From: an uncultured Erwinia sp.
Lineage (GTDB): Bacteria; Pseudomonadota; Gammaproteobacteria; Enterobacterales; Enterobacteriaceae
Assembly (NCBI GenBank): GCA_946221915.1
Contig: CAMIKG010000002.1
Coordinates: forward strand, 124,001 to 188,000
Reading direction: 5' to 3'
Length of the DNA stretch: 64,000 nt
Shown here: piece by piece, positions 16,679 to 25,031 of the stretch
Position numbering within the stretch: the first letter of the stretch is position 1
Layout of the letters: each line of letters begins with the position of its first letter
Made by a program: the position numbers and the translations under genes
Notes under the pieces: generated by a model
The model's database searches: none
What the model was told of the DNA's origin: nothing
What the model saw: only the letters and a program-made list of their open reading frames with translations

Positions 16679-17617
16679 ATGAAGTTTATCCGCGGCATAC
16701 ATAATATTCGGGAACAGCATCGCGGCTGCGTGCTGACCATTGGCAACTTTGACGGCGTACATCGCGGTCATCAGTCCCTGTTGGCTCGTTTGTGCGCCGA
16801 AGGACGTCAGCGTGGTTTACCGGTGATGGTGATGCTGTTTGAGCCCCATCCGCTGGAGTTGTTTGCCGGCGATAAAGCGCCAGCGCGCCTGACGCGTCTG
16901 CGCGAAAAATTGCGTTACCTGCAACAGGCTGGCGTCGATGCGGTGCTGTGCGCCCGTTTCGACCACCGTTTTGCCGCACAGAGCGCGCAGAGCTTTATTG
17001 CCGATCTGCTGGTAGGCAAACTGGGCGTCAAATTTCTCGCCGTGGGGGATGATTTCCGCTTTGGCGCTGGTCGTGAAGGTGATTTCCTGTTATTACAGAA
17101 AGCGGGCGCTGAATATGGCTTTGATGTCATCAGCACCCAGACCTTCTGCGAAGATGGCAAGCGCGTCAGCAGTACAGCGGTACGTCAGGCGCTGGCGCAA
17201 GACCAGCTGGCGCTGGCCGAATCGCTGCTTGGTCATCCCTTCAGCATTTCAGGCCGTGTCGTGCATGGCGATGCGCTGGGCCGCACGATTGGCTTCCCCA
17301 CGGCAAATATCCCGTTACGCCGCACGGTCTCGCCAGTGAAAGGCGTCTATGCGGTGGAAGTGCATGGTCTGGGCGAACAACCGCTGCCCGGCGTGGCGAA
17401 TATCGGCACCCGGCCCACGGTGGCTGGGATACGTCAGCAGCTGGAAGTGCACCTGCTGGATGTTGCAATCAACTTGTACGGACGCCATATAGATGTGGTG
17501 ATCTGTCAAAAAATCCGTAACGAGCAGCGTTTCGCCTCGCTCGACGCGTTAAAAGAGCAAATTGCTAAAGATGTGGTGACCGCCCGAAATTACTTTGGGC
17601 TGAAAACACCGGTTTAA
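16679..17617 (+). CDS. ribF: Bifunctional riboflavin kinase / FAD synthetase
   Basis: 312 residues (E. coli 313). The N-terminal adenylyltransferase domain has the nucleotide-binding motif IGNFDGVHRGHQSLL (residues about 22-36). The C-terminal riboflavin kinase domain begins near residue 185 with GRVVHGDALGRTIGFPTANI. It makes FMN and then FAD from riboflavin in the cytoplasm. First gene of the ribF-ileS-lspA-fkpB-ispH cluster, with 34 bases to ileS. Confidence 0.97.
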   Translation: MKFIRGIHNIREQHRGCVLTIGNFDGVHRGHQSLLARLCAEGRQRGLPVMVMLFEPHPLELFAGDKAPARLTRLREKLRYLQQAGVDAVLCARFDHRFAAQSAQSFIADLLVGKLGVKFLAVGDDFRFGAGREGDFLLLQKAGAEYGFDVISTQTFCEDGKRVSSTAVRQALAQDQLALAESLLGHPFSISGRVVHGDALGRTIGFPTANIPLRRTVSPVKGVYAVEVHGLGEQPLPGVANIGTRPTVAGIRQQLEVHLLDVAINLYGRHIDVVICQKIRNEQRFASLDALKEQIAKDVVTARNYFGLKTPV

Positions 17618-17651
17618 AAACCAAAAACCGACCAATGGAACCGAGAATCTG

Positions 17652-20468
17652 ATGAGTGACTATAAATCAACCCTGAATTTGCCGGAAACGGGGTTCCCAA
17701 TGCGTGGCGATCTGGCCAAACGCGAACCGGGAATGCTGCAACGCTGGACTGATGACGATCTGTACGGCATCATCCGCGCAGCCAAAAAAGGGAAAAAAAC
17801 CTTTATCCTGCACGATGGCCCTCCGTACGCTAACGGCAGCATTCATATTGGTCACTCAGTTAACAAGATTCTGAAAGACATTATTGTGAAGTCCAAAGGC
17901 ATGGCGGGCTACGATTCGCCGTATGTGCCGGGCTGGGACTGTCACGGTCTGCCTATCGAGCATAAAGTCGAGCAGATGATCGGTAAGCCGGGCGAGAAAG
18001 TGAGTGCTGCGGAGTTCCGTGCTGCCTGCCGCAAATACGCCGCAGAACAGGTGGAAGGTCAGAAGAAAGACTTTATCCGTCTTGGCGTGCTCGGCGACTG
18101 GGAACGTCCTTATCTGACGATGAATTTCCAGACCGAAGCCAATATCATCCGTGCGCTGGGTAAAATTATCGGCAACGGCCACCTGCACAAAGGCGCGAAG
18201 CCGGTGCACTGGTGTCTGGATTGCCGTTCCGCGCTGGCGGAAGCGGAAGTTGAGTATTACGACAAAACCTCCCCATCCATCGATGTGATGTTTAACGCCA
18301 GCGATCGCGACGCCGTGGCGGCGAAATTCGGCGCCAGCAGTGTCAATGGCCCGATCGCACTGGTGATCTGGACCACCACCCCGTGGACCATGCCGGCTAA
18401 CCGTGCGATCTCGCTGCATCCGGAATTTGAATACCAGCTGGTGCAGATCGACGGCAAGGCGCTGATCCTCGCCAAAGATCTGGCGGAGAGCGTGCTGAAA
18501 CGCGCAGGTGTCAGCGAGTGGCAGGTGCTGGGTTCCACCACCGGCGCCACGCTGGAACTGATGCGCTTCCAGCATCCATTCCTTAGCTTCGATGTGCCTG
18601 TGGTGCTGGGCGAACACGTGACTCTTGATGCCGGTACTGGCGCGGTACACACCGCTCCAGGTCATGGCCCGGATGACTATGTGATCGGCCAGAAATATGG
18701 TCTGGAAACCGCTAACCCGGTAGGTCCGGACGGCACGTATGTAGCCGGGACTTACCCGACGCTGGACGGCGTCAACGTCTTCAAAGCCAACGATATGATC
18801 GTTGAACTGCTGCGCGAGAAAGGTGGCCTGCTGCACGTAGAAAAACTGCAGCACAGCTATCCGTCCTGCTGGCGCCATAAAACGCCGATCATCTTCCGCG
18901 CGACGCCACAATGGTTTGTCAGCATGGATCAGAAAGGCCTGCGCGCGCAGTCACTGAAAGAGATCAAAGGCGTGCAGTGGATCCCGGACTGGGGCCAGGC
19001 GCGTATTGAAGCGATGGTGGCGAACCGTCCTGACTGGTGTATCTCCCGTCAGCGCACCTGGGGCGTGCCGATGGCGCTGTTCGTCCATAAAGATAGCGAA
19101 GAGCTGCATCCGCGTACGCTGGAACTGATGGAAGAAGTGGCGAAGCGCGTGGAAGTCGACGGTATTCAGGCCTGGTGGGATCTGGATGCGAAAGAACTGC
19201 TGGGTGCCGAAGCCGCTGACTACGTGAAAGTGCCGGATACGCTGGACGTATGGTTTGACTCCGGGTCAACTCACTCCTCTGTGGTGGATGTGCGTCCTGA
19301 GTTCTCTGGTCACAGCGCCGATATGTATCTGGAAGGTTCTGACCAGCATCGTGGCTGGTTCATGTCTTCACTGATGATCTCCACCGCGATGAAAGGCAAA
19401 GCGCCTTATCGCCAGGTGCTGACTCACGGCTTCACCGTCGATGGTCAGGGCCGTAAGATGTCGAAATCTATCGGCAACACCGTGGCGCCGCAGGACGTAA
19501 TGGACAAACTGGGCGCAGACATTCTGCGTCTGTGGGTCGCCTCTACCGACTACTCCGGTGAAATGGCGGTTTCCGATGAAATCCTCAAGCGTTCCGCTGA
19601 TGCGTATCGCCGTATCCGTAACACCGCGCGCTTCCTGCTGGCGAACCTGAACGGTTTCAACCCGGAAACCGATATGGTGAAACCCGAAGAGATGGTTGTG
19701 GTGGATCGCTGGGCGGTGGGCCGCGCCAAAGCGGCGCAGGACGATATTATCGCCTCTTACGCGAACTACGACTTCCACGAAGTGGTGCAGCGTCTGATGC
19801 AGTTCTGCTCCATTGAGATGGGCTCGTTCTATCTCGATATCATCAAAGACCGTCAGTACACGGTGAAAGCCGATGGCCTGGCGCGCCGCAGCTGCCAGAC
19901 AGCCCTGTGGTATATCGCTGAAGCGCTGGTCCGCTGGATGGCGCCGATCATGTCGTTTACTGCGGACGAAATCTGGGCTTACCTGCCAGGCAAACGCGCA
20001 CAGTACGTATTCACCGAAGAGTGGTTCGATGGTCTGTTCGGGCTGGCCGAAAATGAGCCGCTGAACGATGCTTACTGGGCGGAACTGCTGAAAGTGCGTG
20101 GCGAAGTGAACCGCGTGATTGAGCAGGCGCGTGCGGATAAGCGTATCGGCGGCTCACTGGAAGCGACTGTGACGCTGTATGCTGATGCGGCACTGGCGGC
20201 AAAACTGAACAGTCTCGGTGATGAGCTGCGCTTTGTGCTGCTGACCTCTGGCGCGCAGGTGGCGGATTACGCGCTGGCGACAGAAGAAGCCCAGCAGAGC
20301 GAAGTGTTAAAAGGTCTGAAAATCGCGCTGCACAAAGCAGAAGGCGAGAAATGTCCACGCTGCTGGCATTACACTACTGACATTGGTCAGAATGCGGAGC
20401 ACCCGGATGTTTGCGGGCGCTGTGTTACTAACGTAGCCGGAAACGGCGAAGAGCGTAAATTTGCCTGA
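17652..20468 (+). CDS. ileS: Isoleucyl-tRNA synthetase
   Basis: 938 residues, the E. coli IleRS size. Class I synthetase: HIGH signature in ANGSIHIGHSVNKIL (about residue 64), the editing CP1 domain with WTTTPWTMPANRA near residue 240, KMSKS in GRKMSKSIGN near residue 602, and a C-terminal zinc knuckle (CPRCWHY...CGRC). It charges tRNA-Ile and hydrolyses misactivated valine. The stop TGA overlaps the lspA ATG by one base, so lspA translation is coupled, as in E. coli. It is of the bacterial, mupirocin-sensitive type by overall resemblance (inference). Confidence 0.99.
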   Translation: MSDYKSTLNLPETGFPMRGDLAKREPGMLQRWTDDDLYGIIRAAKKGKKTFILHDGPPYANGSIHIGHSVNKILKDIIVKSKGMAGYDSPYVPGWDCHGLPIEHKVEQMIGKPGEKVSAAEFRAACRKYAAEQVEGQKKDFIRLGVLGDWERPYLTMNFQTEANIIRALGKIIGNGHLHKGAKPVHWCLDCRSALAEAEVEYYDKTSPSIDVMFNASDRDAVAAKFGASSVNGPIALVIWTTTPWTMPANRAISLHPEFEYQLVQIDGKALILAKDLAESVLKRAGVSEWQVLGSTTGATLELMRFQHPFLSFDVPVVLGEHVTLDAGTGAVHTAPGHGPDDYVIGQKYGLETANPVGPDGTYVAGTYPTLDGVNVFKANDMIVELLREKGGLLHVEKLQHSYPSCWRHKTPIIFRATPQWFVSMDQKGLRAQSLKEIKGVQWIPDWGQARIEAMVANRPDWCISRQRTWGVPMALFVHKDSEELHPRTLELMEEVAKRVEVDGIQAWWDLDAKELLGAEAADYVKVPDTLDVWFDSGSTHSSVVDVRPEFSGHSADMYLEGSDQHRGWFMSSLMISTAMKGKAPYRQVLTHGFTVDGQGRKMSKSIGNTVAPQDVMDKLGADILRLWVASTDYSGEMAVSDEILKRSADAYRRIRNTARFLLANLNGFNPETDMVKPEEMVVVDRWAVGRAKAAQDDIIASYANYDFHEVVQRLMQFCSIEMGSFYLDIIKDRQYTVKADGLARRSCQTALWYIAEALVRWMAPIMSFTADEIWAYLPGKRAQYVFTEEWFDGLFGLAENEPLNDAYWAELLKVRGEVNRVIEQARADKRIGGSLEATVTLYADAALAAKLNSLGDELRFVLLTSGAQVADYALATEEAQQSEVLKGLKIALHKAEGEKCPRCWHYTTDIGQNAEHPDVCGRCVTNVAGNGEERKFA

Positions 20469-20974
20469 TGCGTAAGCCACTTTTATCGACAGGACTGCGC
20501 TGGCTGTGGCTGGTGCTGGTGGTTATTGCCATCGACTTTGGCAGCAAGATGTGGATTTTAAATAATCTGATGCTGCACGAGTCGATTACGGTGATGCCAC
20601 ATTTTAATCTTTTCTATGCACGCAACTACGGCGCGGCGTTCAGTTTCCTCGCCGATAAAGGTGGCTGGCAGCGCTTCTTCTTTGCTGGCATCGCGATTGC
20701 TATCGTGATCGCACTGGCGGTGATGATGTACCGCACCGCCGCCAGCCAGAAGCTGAACAACATCGCCTATGCGTTGATTATGGGCGGTGCGCTGGGCAAC
20801 TTGTTTGATCGCGCGTACCACGGCTTTGTGGTCGATTTTATCGACTTCTATATTGGCGACTGGCATTTTGCCACCTTCAATATCGCCGACTGCGGCATCT
20901 GTATTGGTGCCGCACTGATTGTGCTGGAGGGGTTCCTGACCCCTTCCGGCAAGCAGACTCAACAGAAAGGGTAG
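20468..20974 (+). CDS. lspA: Lipoprotein signal peptidase (signal peptidase II)
   Basis: 168 residues (E. coli 164) with four membrane segments. An aspartic peptidase that cleaves prolipoproteins before the lipidated Cys; the conserved blocks NYGAAFSFLAD, GALGNLFDRAYHGFVVDF and NIADCGI carry the two catalytic Asp residues. Its products in this window would include the secretin and pectin methylesterase lipoproteins. It starts inside the ileS stop codon, three bases before fkpB. Confidence 0.98.
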   Translation: MRKPLLSTGLRWLWLVLVVIAIDFGSKMWILNNLMLHESITVMPHFNLFYARNYGAAFSFLADKGGWQRFFFAGIAIAIVIALAVMMYRTAASQKLNNIAYALIMGGALGNLFDRAYHGFVVDFIDFYIGDWHFATFNIADCGICIGAALIVLEGFLTPSGKQTQQKG

Positions 20975-20977
20975 GGC

Positions 20978-21448
20978 ATGACGGATTCTGTACAGCATGA
21001 CAGTGCGGTGCTGGTGCATTTCACCCTGAAGCTGGAAGATGGTTCAACGGCGGAATCCACCCGGGCTAACGGCAAACCGGCGCTGTTTCGCCTTGGCGAT
21101 GGCAGCCTGTCGGAAGGTCTGGAGCAGGCGTTGCTGGGGCTGAAAGCGGGTGACAAACACCAGTTCAGTCTGGCGCCGGAATCCGCTTTTGGTGCGGCGA
21201 GCCCGGATATGATTCAGTACTTCTCCCGCCGCGATTTTATGCAGGCGGGCGAACCTGAAGTGGGCACCATTATGCTGTTTACTGGCATGGGTGGTAATGA
21301 AATGCCAGGCGTGATTCGTGATATTTCGGGTGATTCGATTACCGTGGACTTTAATCATCCGCTGGCGGGACAAACCATTCAGTTTGATATCGAAGTGCTG
21401 GAGATCGATCCGGTACTGGAGGGCACCGATGCAAATTCTGCTGGCTAA
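20978..21448 (+). CDS. fkpB: FKBP-type peptidyl-prolyl isomerase
   Basis: 156 residues (E. coli FkpB/SlpA 149). A single FKBP domain with a SlyD-like IF insertion (about residues 70-120), a family with prolyl isomerase and holdase activity in the cytoplasm. AAAGGGTAGGG precedes the ATG. The last 20 bases overlap the start of ispH, so the two are translationally coupled; the slightly longer C-terminus compared with E. coli causes this overlap. Confidence 0.95.
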   Translation: MTDSVQHDSAVLVHFTLKLEDGSTAESTRANGKPALFRLGDGSLSEGLEQALLGLKAGDKHQFSLAPESAFGAASPDMIQYFSRRDFMQAGEPEVGTIMLFTGMGGNEMPGVIRDISGDSITVDFNHPLAGQTIQFDIEVLEIDPVLEGTDANSAG

Positions 21449-22382
21449 CCCACGTGGCTTCTGTGCGGGCGTCGATCGCGCCATCAGCATTGTGGAGCGG
21501 GCGCTGGAGATGTATGGCGCGCCGATCTATGTGCGCCACGAAGTGGTGCATAACCGCTATGTGGTGAACAGCCTGCGTGAACGCGGCGCGATCTTTATTG
21601 AAGAGATCGCGGAAGTGCCGGATGGTTCGATCCTGATCTTCTCTGCGCATGGCGTCTCTCAGGCCGTGCGCGCCGAAGCGCGCGCGCGCGATCTCACTAT
21701 GCTGTTCGACGCCACCTGTCCGCTGGTGACCAAAGTGCATATGGAAGTGGCGCGCGCCAGTCGCAAAGGCACAGAAGCGATTCTGATTGGTCATGCCGGG
21801 CATCCGGAAGTGGAAGGCACCATGGGCCAGTACAGTAACCCGGCTGGGGGCATGTATCTGGTGGAGTCGCCCGCCGATGTGCTGAAACTGCAGGTGAAAA
21901 ACGAAGATAACCTGTGCTTTATGACGCAGACCACGCTGTCGGTGGATGATACCTCTGATGTGATTGACGCGCTGCGTCAGCGCTTCCCGAAAATCGTAGG
22001 CCCGCGTAAAGACGACATCTGCTACGCCACCACTAACCGCCAGGAAGCGGTACGTGTGCTGGCGAAGGATGCCGATGTGGTGCTGGTAGTCGGTTCGAAA
22101 AACTCCTCCAACTCCAACCGCCTGGCGGAGCTGGCGCAGCGCGCGGGTAAACTGGCGCGACTGATCGATTCAGCGGACGACATTCAGGAAGAGTGGCTGA
22201 AAGGCGCCAGCTGCGTTGGCGTCACCGCTGGTGCTTCAGCGCCGGATATTTTGGTGCAGCAGGTTATTGATCGTCTGCGTCAGTTCGGCGGCGATGCTGC
22301 GATTGAACTGATTGGTCGCGAAGAGAACATCGTGTTTGAAGTGCCGAAAGAGCTGCGAGTTGAAGTGAAGCAGGTAGACTGA
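21429..22382 (+). CDS. ispH: 4-hydroxy-3-methylbut-2-enyl diphosphate reductase
   Basis: 317 residues (E. coli 316). The last step of the MEP isoprenoid pathway, giving IPP and DMAPP. An iron-sulfur enzyme: the three cluster cysteines are seen in NPRGFCAGVDRA (C12), DATCPLVTK and DICYATTNRQ. The frame is open to 21318, but homology starts at MQILLANPRGF, so 21429 is chosen; this lies inside the end of fkpB. Last gene of the ribF cluster, followed by a palindromic element. Confidence 0.97.
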   Translation: MQILLANPRGFCAGVDRAISIVERALEMYGAPIYVRHEVVHNRYVVNSLRERGAIFIEEIAEVPDGSILIFSAHGVSQAVRAEARARDLTMLFDATCPLVTKVHMEVARASRKGTEAILIGHAGHPEVEGTMGQYSNPAGGMYLVESPADVLKLQVKNEDNLCFMTQTTLSVDDTSDVIDALRQRFPKIVGPRKDDICYATTNRQEAVRVLAKDADVVLVVGSKNSSNSNRLAELAQRAGKLARLIDSADDIQEEWLKGASCVGVTAGASAPDILVQQVIDRLRQFGGDAAIELIGREENIVFEVPKELRVEVKQVD

Positions 22383-22393
22383 CTTTGCATCTC

Positions 22394-22418
22394 CTTTCCC
22401 CCGCTTTGCGGGGGAGGG
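22394..22418. repeat. Palindromic C5/G5 hairpin, copy 2
   Basis: Core CCCCCGC (22398-22404) TTT GCGGGGG (22408-22414), extended to 22394-22418 with two G-T pairs. It is near-identical in core to 9495-9519, placed 11 bases after the ispH stop, and may end the ribF cluster transcript. Confidence 0.7.
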
Positions 22419-22585
22419 ACTCAGCAGTACCCCCCCTCTGATTTTCCCTGCAGTAATTTGTTTTACTGATAATCCCTCGCCACTGACGTAATATTCTAAT
22501 TATATAGTGTTTGTTGTGGCGCAAATGTAGCCGCCTCGTTAACCTCTTAGCCTTGCTTGCAGGCACAGACAGTCAGGAAAGAAAT

Positions 22586-23407
22586 ATGAGTCATGCAGAA
22601 ATCCGTATTGCCATTGTCGGTGCGCCCGGACGTATGGGCCGCCAGCTGATCCAGGCGACACATCAGGCGGAAGGCGTTCGCCTTGGCGCGGCACTGGCGC
22701 GCGCCGGTTCATCACTGGTTGGCAGTGATGCCGGAGAGTTAGCCGGTATTGGCGCCATTGGCGTGCAAATCAGCGACAACCTTGACGCGGTAGTTAATGA
22801 TTTCGATATTCTGATCGACTTCACCCGCCCGGAAGGCACGCTGGAGTATCTGACGTTTTGTCGTCAGCATCAGAAAGCTATCGTAATTGGCACCACCGGT
22901 TTTGATGACGCCGGTAAAGCGGCGATCAAAGAGGCGTCTGCAGAGATTGGCATTGTTTTCGCTGCCAACTTTAGCGTCGGCGTTAATCTGGTACTGAAGC
23001 TGCTGGAAAAAGCGGCAAAAGTCATGGGCGATTATGCCGATATTGAAATTGTCGAAGCGCATCACCGCCACAAAGTGGATGCGCCATCAGGCACCGCGCT
23101 GGCGATGGGCGAAGCGATTGCCGACGCGATGAACTGGGATCTTAAAGAGCACGCGGTGTACGCGCGCGAAGGGATTACTGGTGAGCGCGTGCCCAACAGT
23201 ATCGGTTTTGCTTCACTGCGTGCTGGCGATATTGTCGGTGAGCACACCGCGATGTTTGCTGATATCGGCGAACGTGTTGAGATTACTCACAAGGCTTCCA
23301 GTCGGATGACTTTCGCTAATGGTGCTGTTCGTGCCGCGCAGTGGTTGAGTTCGCGTAAAACGGGTCTTTATGATATGCGGGATGTGCTGAATTTAGAGAA
23401 TCTTTAG
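22586..23407 (+). CDS. dapB: 4-hydroxy-tetrahydrodipicolinate reductase
   Basis: 273 residues, the E. coli DapB length. A NAD(P)H-dependent reductase of the lysine/diaminopimelate pathway. The dinucleotide loop is VGAPGRMGRQL at residues 11-21, and the catalytic/substrate block is EAHHRHKVDAPSGTALAMGE near residue 157. The frame is open to 22511, but similarity begins at MSHAEIRIAIVGA with CAGGAAAG just upstream, so 22586 is used. One small difference is Pro for Gly in the glycine-rich loop (GAPG versus GAGG). A terminator follows. Confidence 0.97.
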   Translation: MSHAEIRIAIVGAPGRMGRQLIQATHQAEGVRLGAALARAGSSLVGSDAGELAGIGAIGVQISDNLDAVVNDFDILIDFTRPEGTLEYLTFCRQHQKAIVIGTTGFDDAGKAAIKEASAEIGIVFAANFSVGVNLVLKLLEKAAKVMGDYADIEIVEAHHRHKVDAPSGTALAMGEAIADAMNWDLKEHAVYAREGITGERVPNSIGFASLRAGDIVGEHTAMFADIGERVEITHKASSRMTFANGAVRAAQWLSSRKTGLYDMRDVLNLENL

Positions 23408-23460
23408 TGTGTTGCGACCATCGTGATGTGGTTATTTCAATCATAAGTTTATGATTGTCA

Positions 23461-23490
23461 GGGCAATAATTTTATTGCCCTTTATTTTAT
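23461..23490 (+). terminator. dapB terminator
   Basis: GGGCAATA (23461-23468) / TATTGCCC (23473-23480) followed by TTTATTTTAT. Confidence 0.88.
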
Positions 23491-23578
23491 GAATAAAAAG
23501 GCGTTTTGTTGGTTATTTTTATCGTAACTGTCAAAAGTGTGTGTTTTGTCTTCTTTGTGAATCCGTTTTATTCCATTT

Positions 23579-23594
23579 TTGACCATTTGGTCTG
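23579..23594. promoter_or_regulatory. RutR-like operator upstream of carAB
   Basis: TTGACCATTTGGTCTG matches the RutR consensus TTGACCANNTGGTCAA at 14 of 16 positions. It lies about 190 bases before the predicted P1 start. RutR senses uracil/thymine and acts on carAB in E. coli. Confidence 0.7.
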
Positions 23595-23635
23595 GTTTTT
23601 CACTTCTTCCAAACCGTTTTTAATTTCATTTCTGC

Positions 23636-23651
23636 AGGCAACCGGTTTTAT
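23636..23651. promoter_or_regulatory. PurR-like operator upstream of carAB
   Basis: AGGCAACCGGTTTTAT fits the PurR consensus ANGCAANCGNTTNCNT except for one position. Its centre is about 128 bases before the predicted P1 start, close to the E. coli carAB PurR site. Confidence 0.7.
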
Positions 23652-23736
23652 CAGCCAGAAATCTCCGCTTTTCAGTGTCATTCTTCCGTAATAGTGTTCA
23701 GTGGGCTAAAAAAGTAAGAAAAAGTGGTCCTCAGGG

Positions 23737-23765
23737 TAGACATTGAGCAGGGCGATCATTAGAAT
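23737..23765 (+). promoter_or_regulatory. carAB P1 (pyrimidine-responsive) promoter
   Basis: TAGACA (23737-23742), a 17-base spacer and TAGAAT (23760-23765). The sequence around the -10 resembles the E. coli carAB P1 region. Purine and pyrimidine control sites lie upstream. Confidence 0.7.
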
Positions 23766-23803
23766 GCGCGCAATTTGCCAAAAATCGGCAGTTCACGCAG
23801 TTT

Positions 23804-23841
23804 TTGCATTGATTCAGGCAGGTGAAATGAATTAATATGCA
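23804..23841 (+). promoter_or_regulatory. carAB P2 promoter with ArgR box
   Basis: TTGCAT (23804-23809), a 17-base spacer and ATGAAT (23827-23832). The -10 overlaps TGAATTAATATGCA (23828-23841), a good match to the ARG box TGAATWWWWATTCA; an ATTCA half-site lies just upstream. This is the expected layout of an arginine-repressed P2. Confidence 0.65.
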
Positions 23842-23874
23842 GATATTGTGACTGTTTATTCCCTGGAGGACGTT

Positions 23875-25017
23875 TTGATTAAGTCAGCGCTATTGGTTCT
23901 GGAAGACGGAACCCAATTCCACGGTCGGGCCATTGGGGCGGAAGGATCGGCAGTGGGTGAAGTCGTTTTCAATACTTCAATGACCGGTTATCAAGAAATC
24001 CTCACAGACCCCTCCTATTCCCGCCAGATCGTCACTCTTACTTATCCTCATATCGGCAATGTCGGCACTAACGCCGCTGATGAAGAATCTTCTGAAGTTC
24101 ACGCACAAGGCCTGGTTATCCGCGATCTGCCGCTGATTGCCAGCAACTTCCGTAGTGAAGAGGGTCTGTCTGACTATCTGAAGCGCCACAATATTGTCGC
24201 GATTGCCGATATCGATACCCGTAAGCTGACTCGTCTGCTGCGTGAGAAAGGGGCGCAGAACGGCTGCATTATTGCCGGTGACGCACCGGATGCCGTGCTG
24301 GCGCTGCAGAAAGCCAAAGCATTCCCGGGCCTGAAAGGAATGGATCTGGCGAAAGAGGTCACCACTAAAGAAGCCTACAGCTGGCAACAAGGTAGCTGGA
24401 CGCTGCAGGATGGTCTGCCTGAACAGAATACCCAGCTGCCCTTCCATGTGGTGGCGTATGACTACGGCGCCAAGCGCAACATCCTGCGTATGCTGGTGGA
24501 TCGCGGCTGCCGCCTGACTGTGGTTCCCGCACAGACGCCAGCGGATGAAGTGCTGAAACTCAATCCGGATGGCATTTTCCTCTCCAACGGCCCTGGTGAC
24601 CCGGAGCCATGCGACTACGCCATCAGCGCGATTAAAACGTTCCTGGAAACCGATATTCCGGTGTTCGGCATCTGCCTCGGCCACCAGTTACTGGCGCTGG
24701 CCAGCGGTGCGAAGACGGTGAAAATGAAACTCGGCCACCACGGTGGCAACCATCCGGTGAAAGATCTGGATAACAATACCGTGATGATCACGGCCCAGAA
24801 CCACGGTTTCGCGGTTGATGACAGCAATCTGCCAGCCAATCTGCGTGTCACTCACACCTCGCTGTTTGACCATACCGTGCAGGGGATTCACCGCACTGAC
24901 AAACCCGCGTTCAGCTTCCAGGGCCACCCGGAAGCCAGCCCGGGGCCGCACGATGCTGCACCGTTGTTCGATCACTTTATCGAACTGATTGAAGCTTACC
25001 GTTCAACCGCTAAATAA
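23875..25017 (+). CDS. carA: Carbamoyl-phosphate synthase small subunit
   Basis: 380 residues from a TTG start (E. coli CarA 382). The reading frame is open from a GTG at 23848, but that codon adjoins the ArgR box; the TTG at 23875 has GGAGG (23865-23869) and matches the E. coli N-terminus MIKSALLVLEDG, which also uses TTG. The C-terminal class I glutaminase has the nucleophile in FGICLGHQLLAL and the His/Glu pair in FQGHPEASPGPHD. It supplies ammonia to CarB for carbamoyl phosphate, feeding both arginine and pyrimidine synthesis. carB follows after 14 bases. Confidence 0.97.
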   Translation: MIKSALLVLEDGTQFHGRAIGAEGSAVGEVVFNTSMTGYQEILTDPSYSRQIVTLTYPHIGNVGTNAADEESSEVHAQGLVIRDLPLIASNFRSEEGLSDYLKRHNIVAIADIDTRKLTRLLREKGAQNGCIIAGDAPDAVLALQKAKAFPGLKGMDLAKEVTTKEAYSWQQGSWTLQDGLPEQNTQLPFHVVAYDYGAKRNILRMLVDRGCRLTVVPAQTPADEVLKLNPDGIFLSNGPGDPEPCDYAISAIKTFLETDIPVFGICLGHQLLALASGAKTVKMKLGHHGGNHPVKDLDNNTVMITAQNHGFAVDDSNLPANLRVTHTSLFDHTVQGIHRTDKPAFSFQGHPEASPGPHDAAPLFDHFIELIEAYRSTAK

Positions 25018-25031
25018 TCAGGAGCGAAAAA

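Noticed and set aside
23506..23691. 61-codon Phe/Val-rich frame between dapB and carA
   Set aside because: Lies across the RutR and PurR sites of the carAB control region in AT-rich DNA; the hydrophobic look comes from T-rich codons.
23848..23874. GTG at 23848 as an upstream start for carA
   Set aside because: It sits right beside the ArgR box and P2 promoter, has no Shine-Dalgarno, and the TTG at 23875 matches the E. coli CarA N-terminus with a strong GGAGG.
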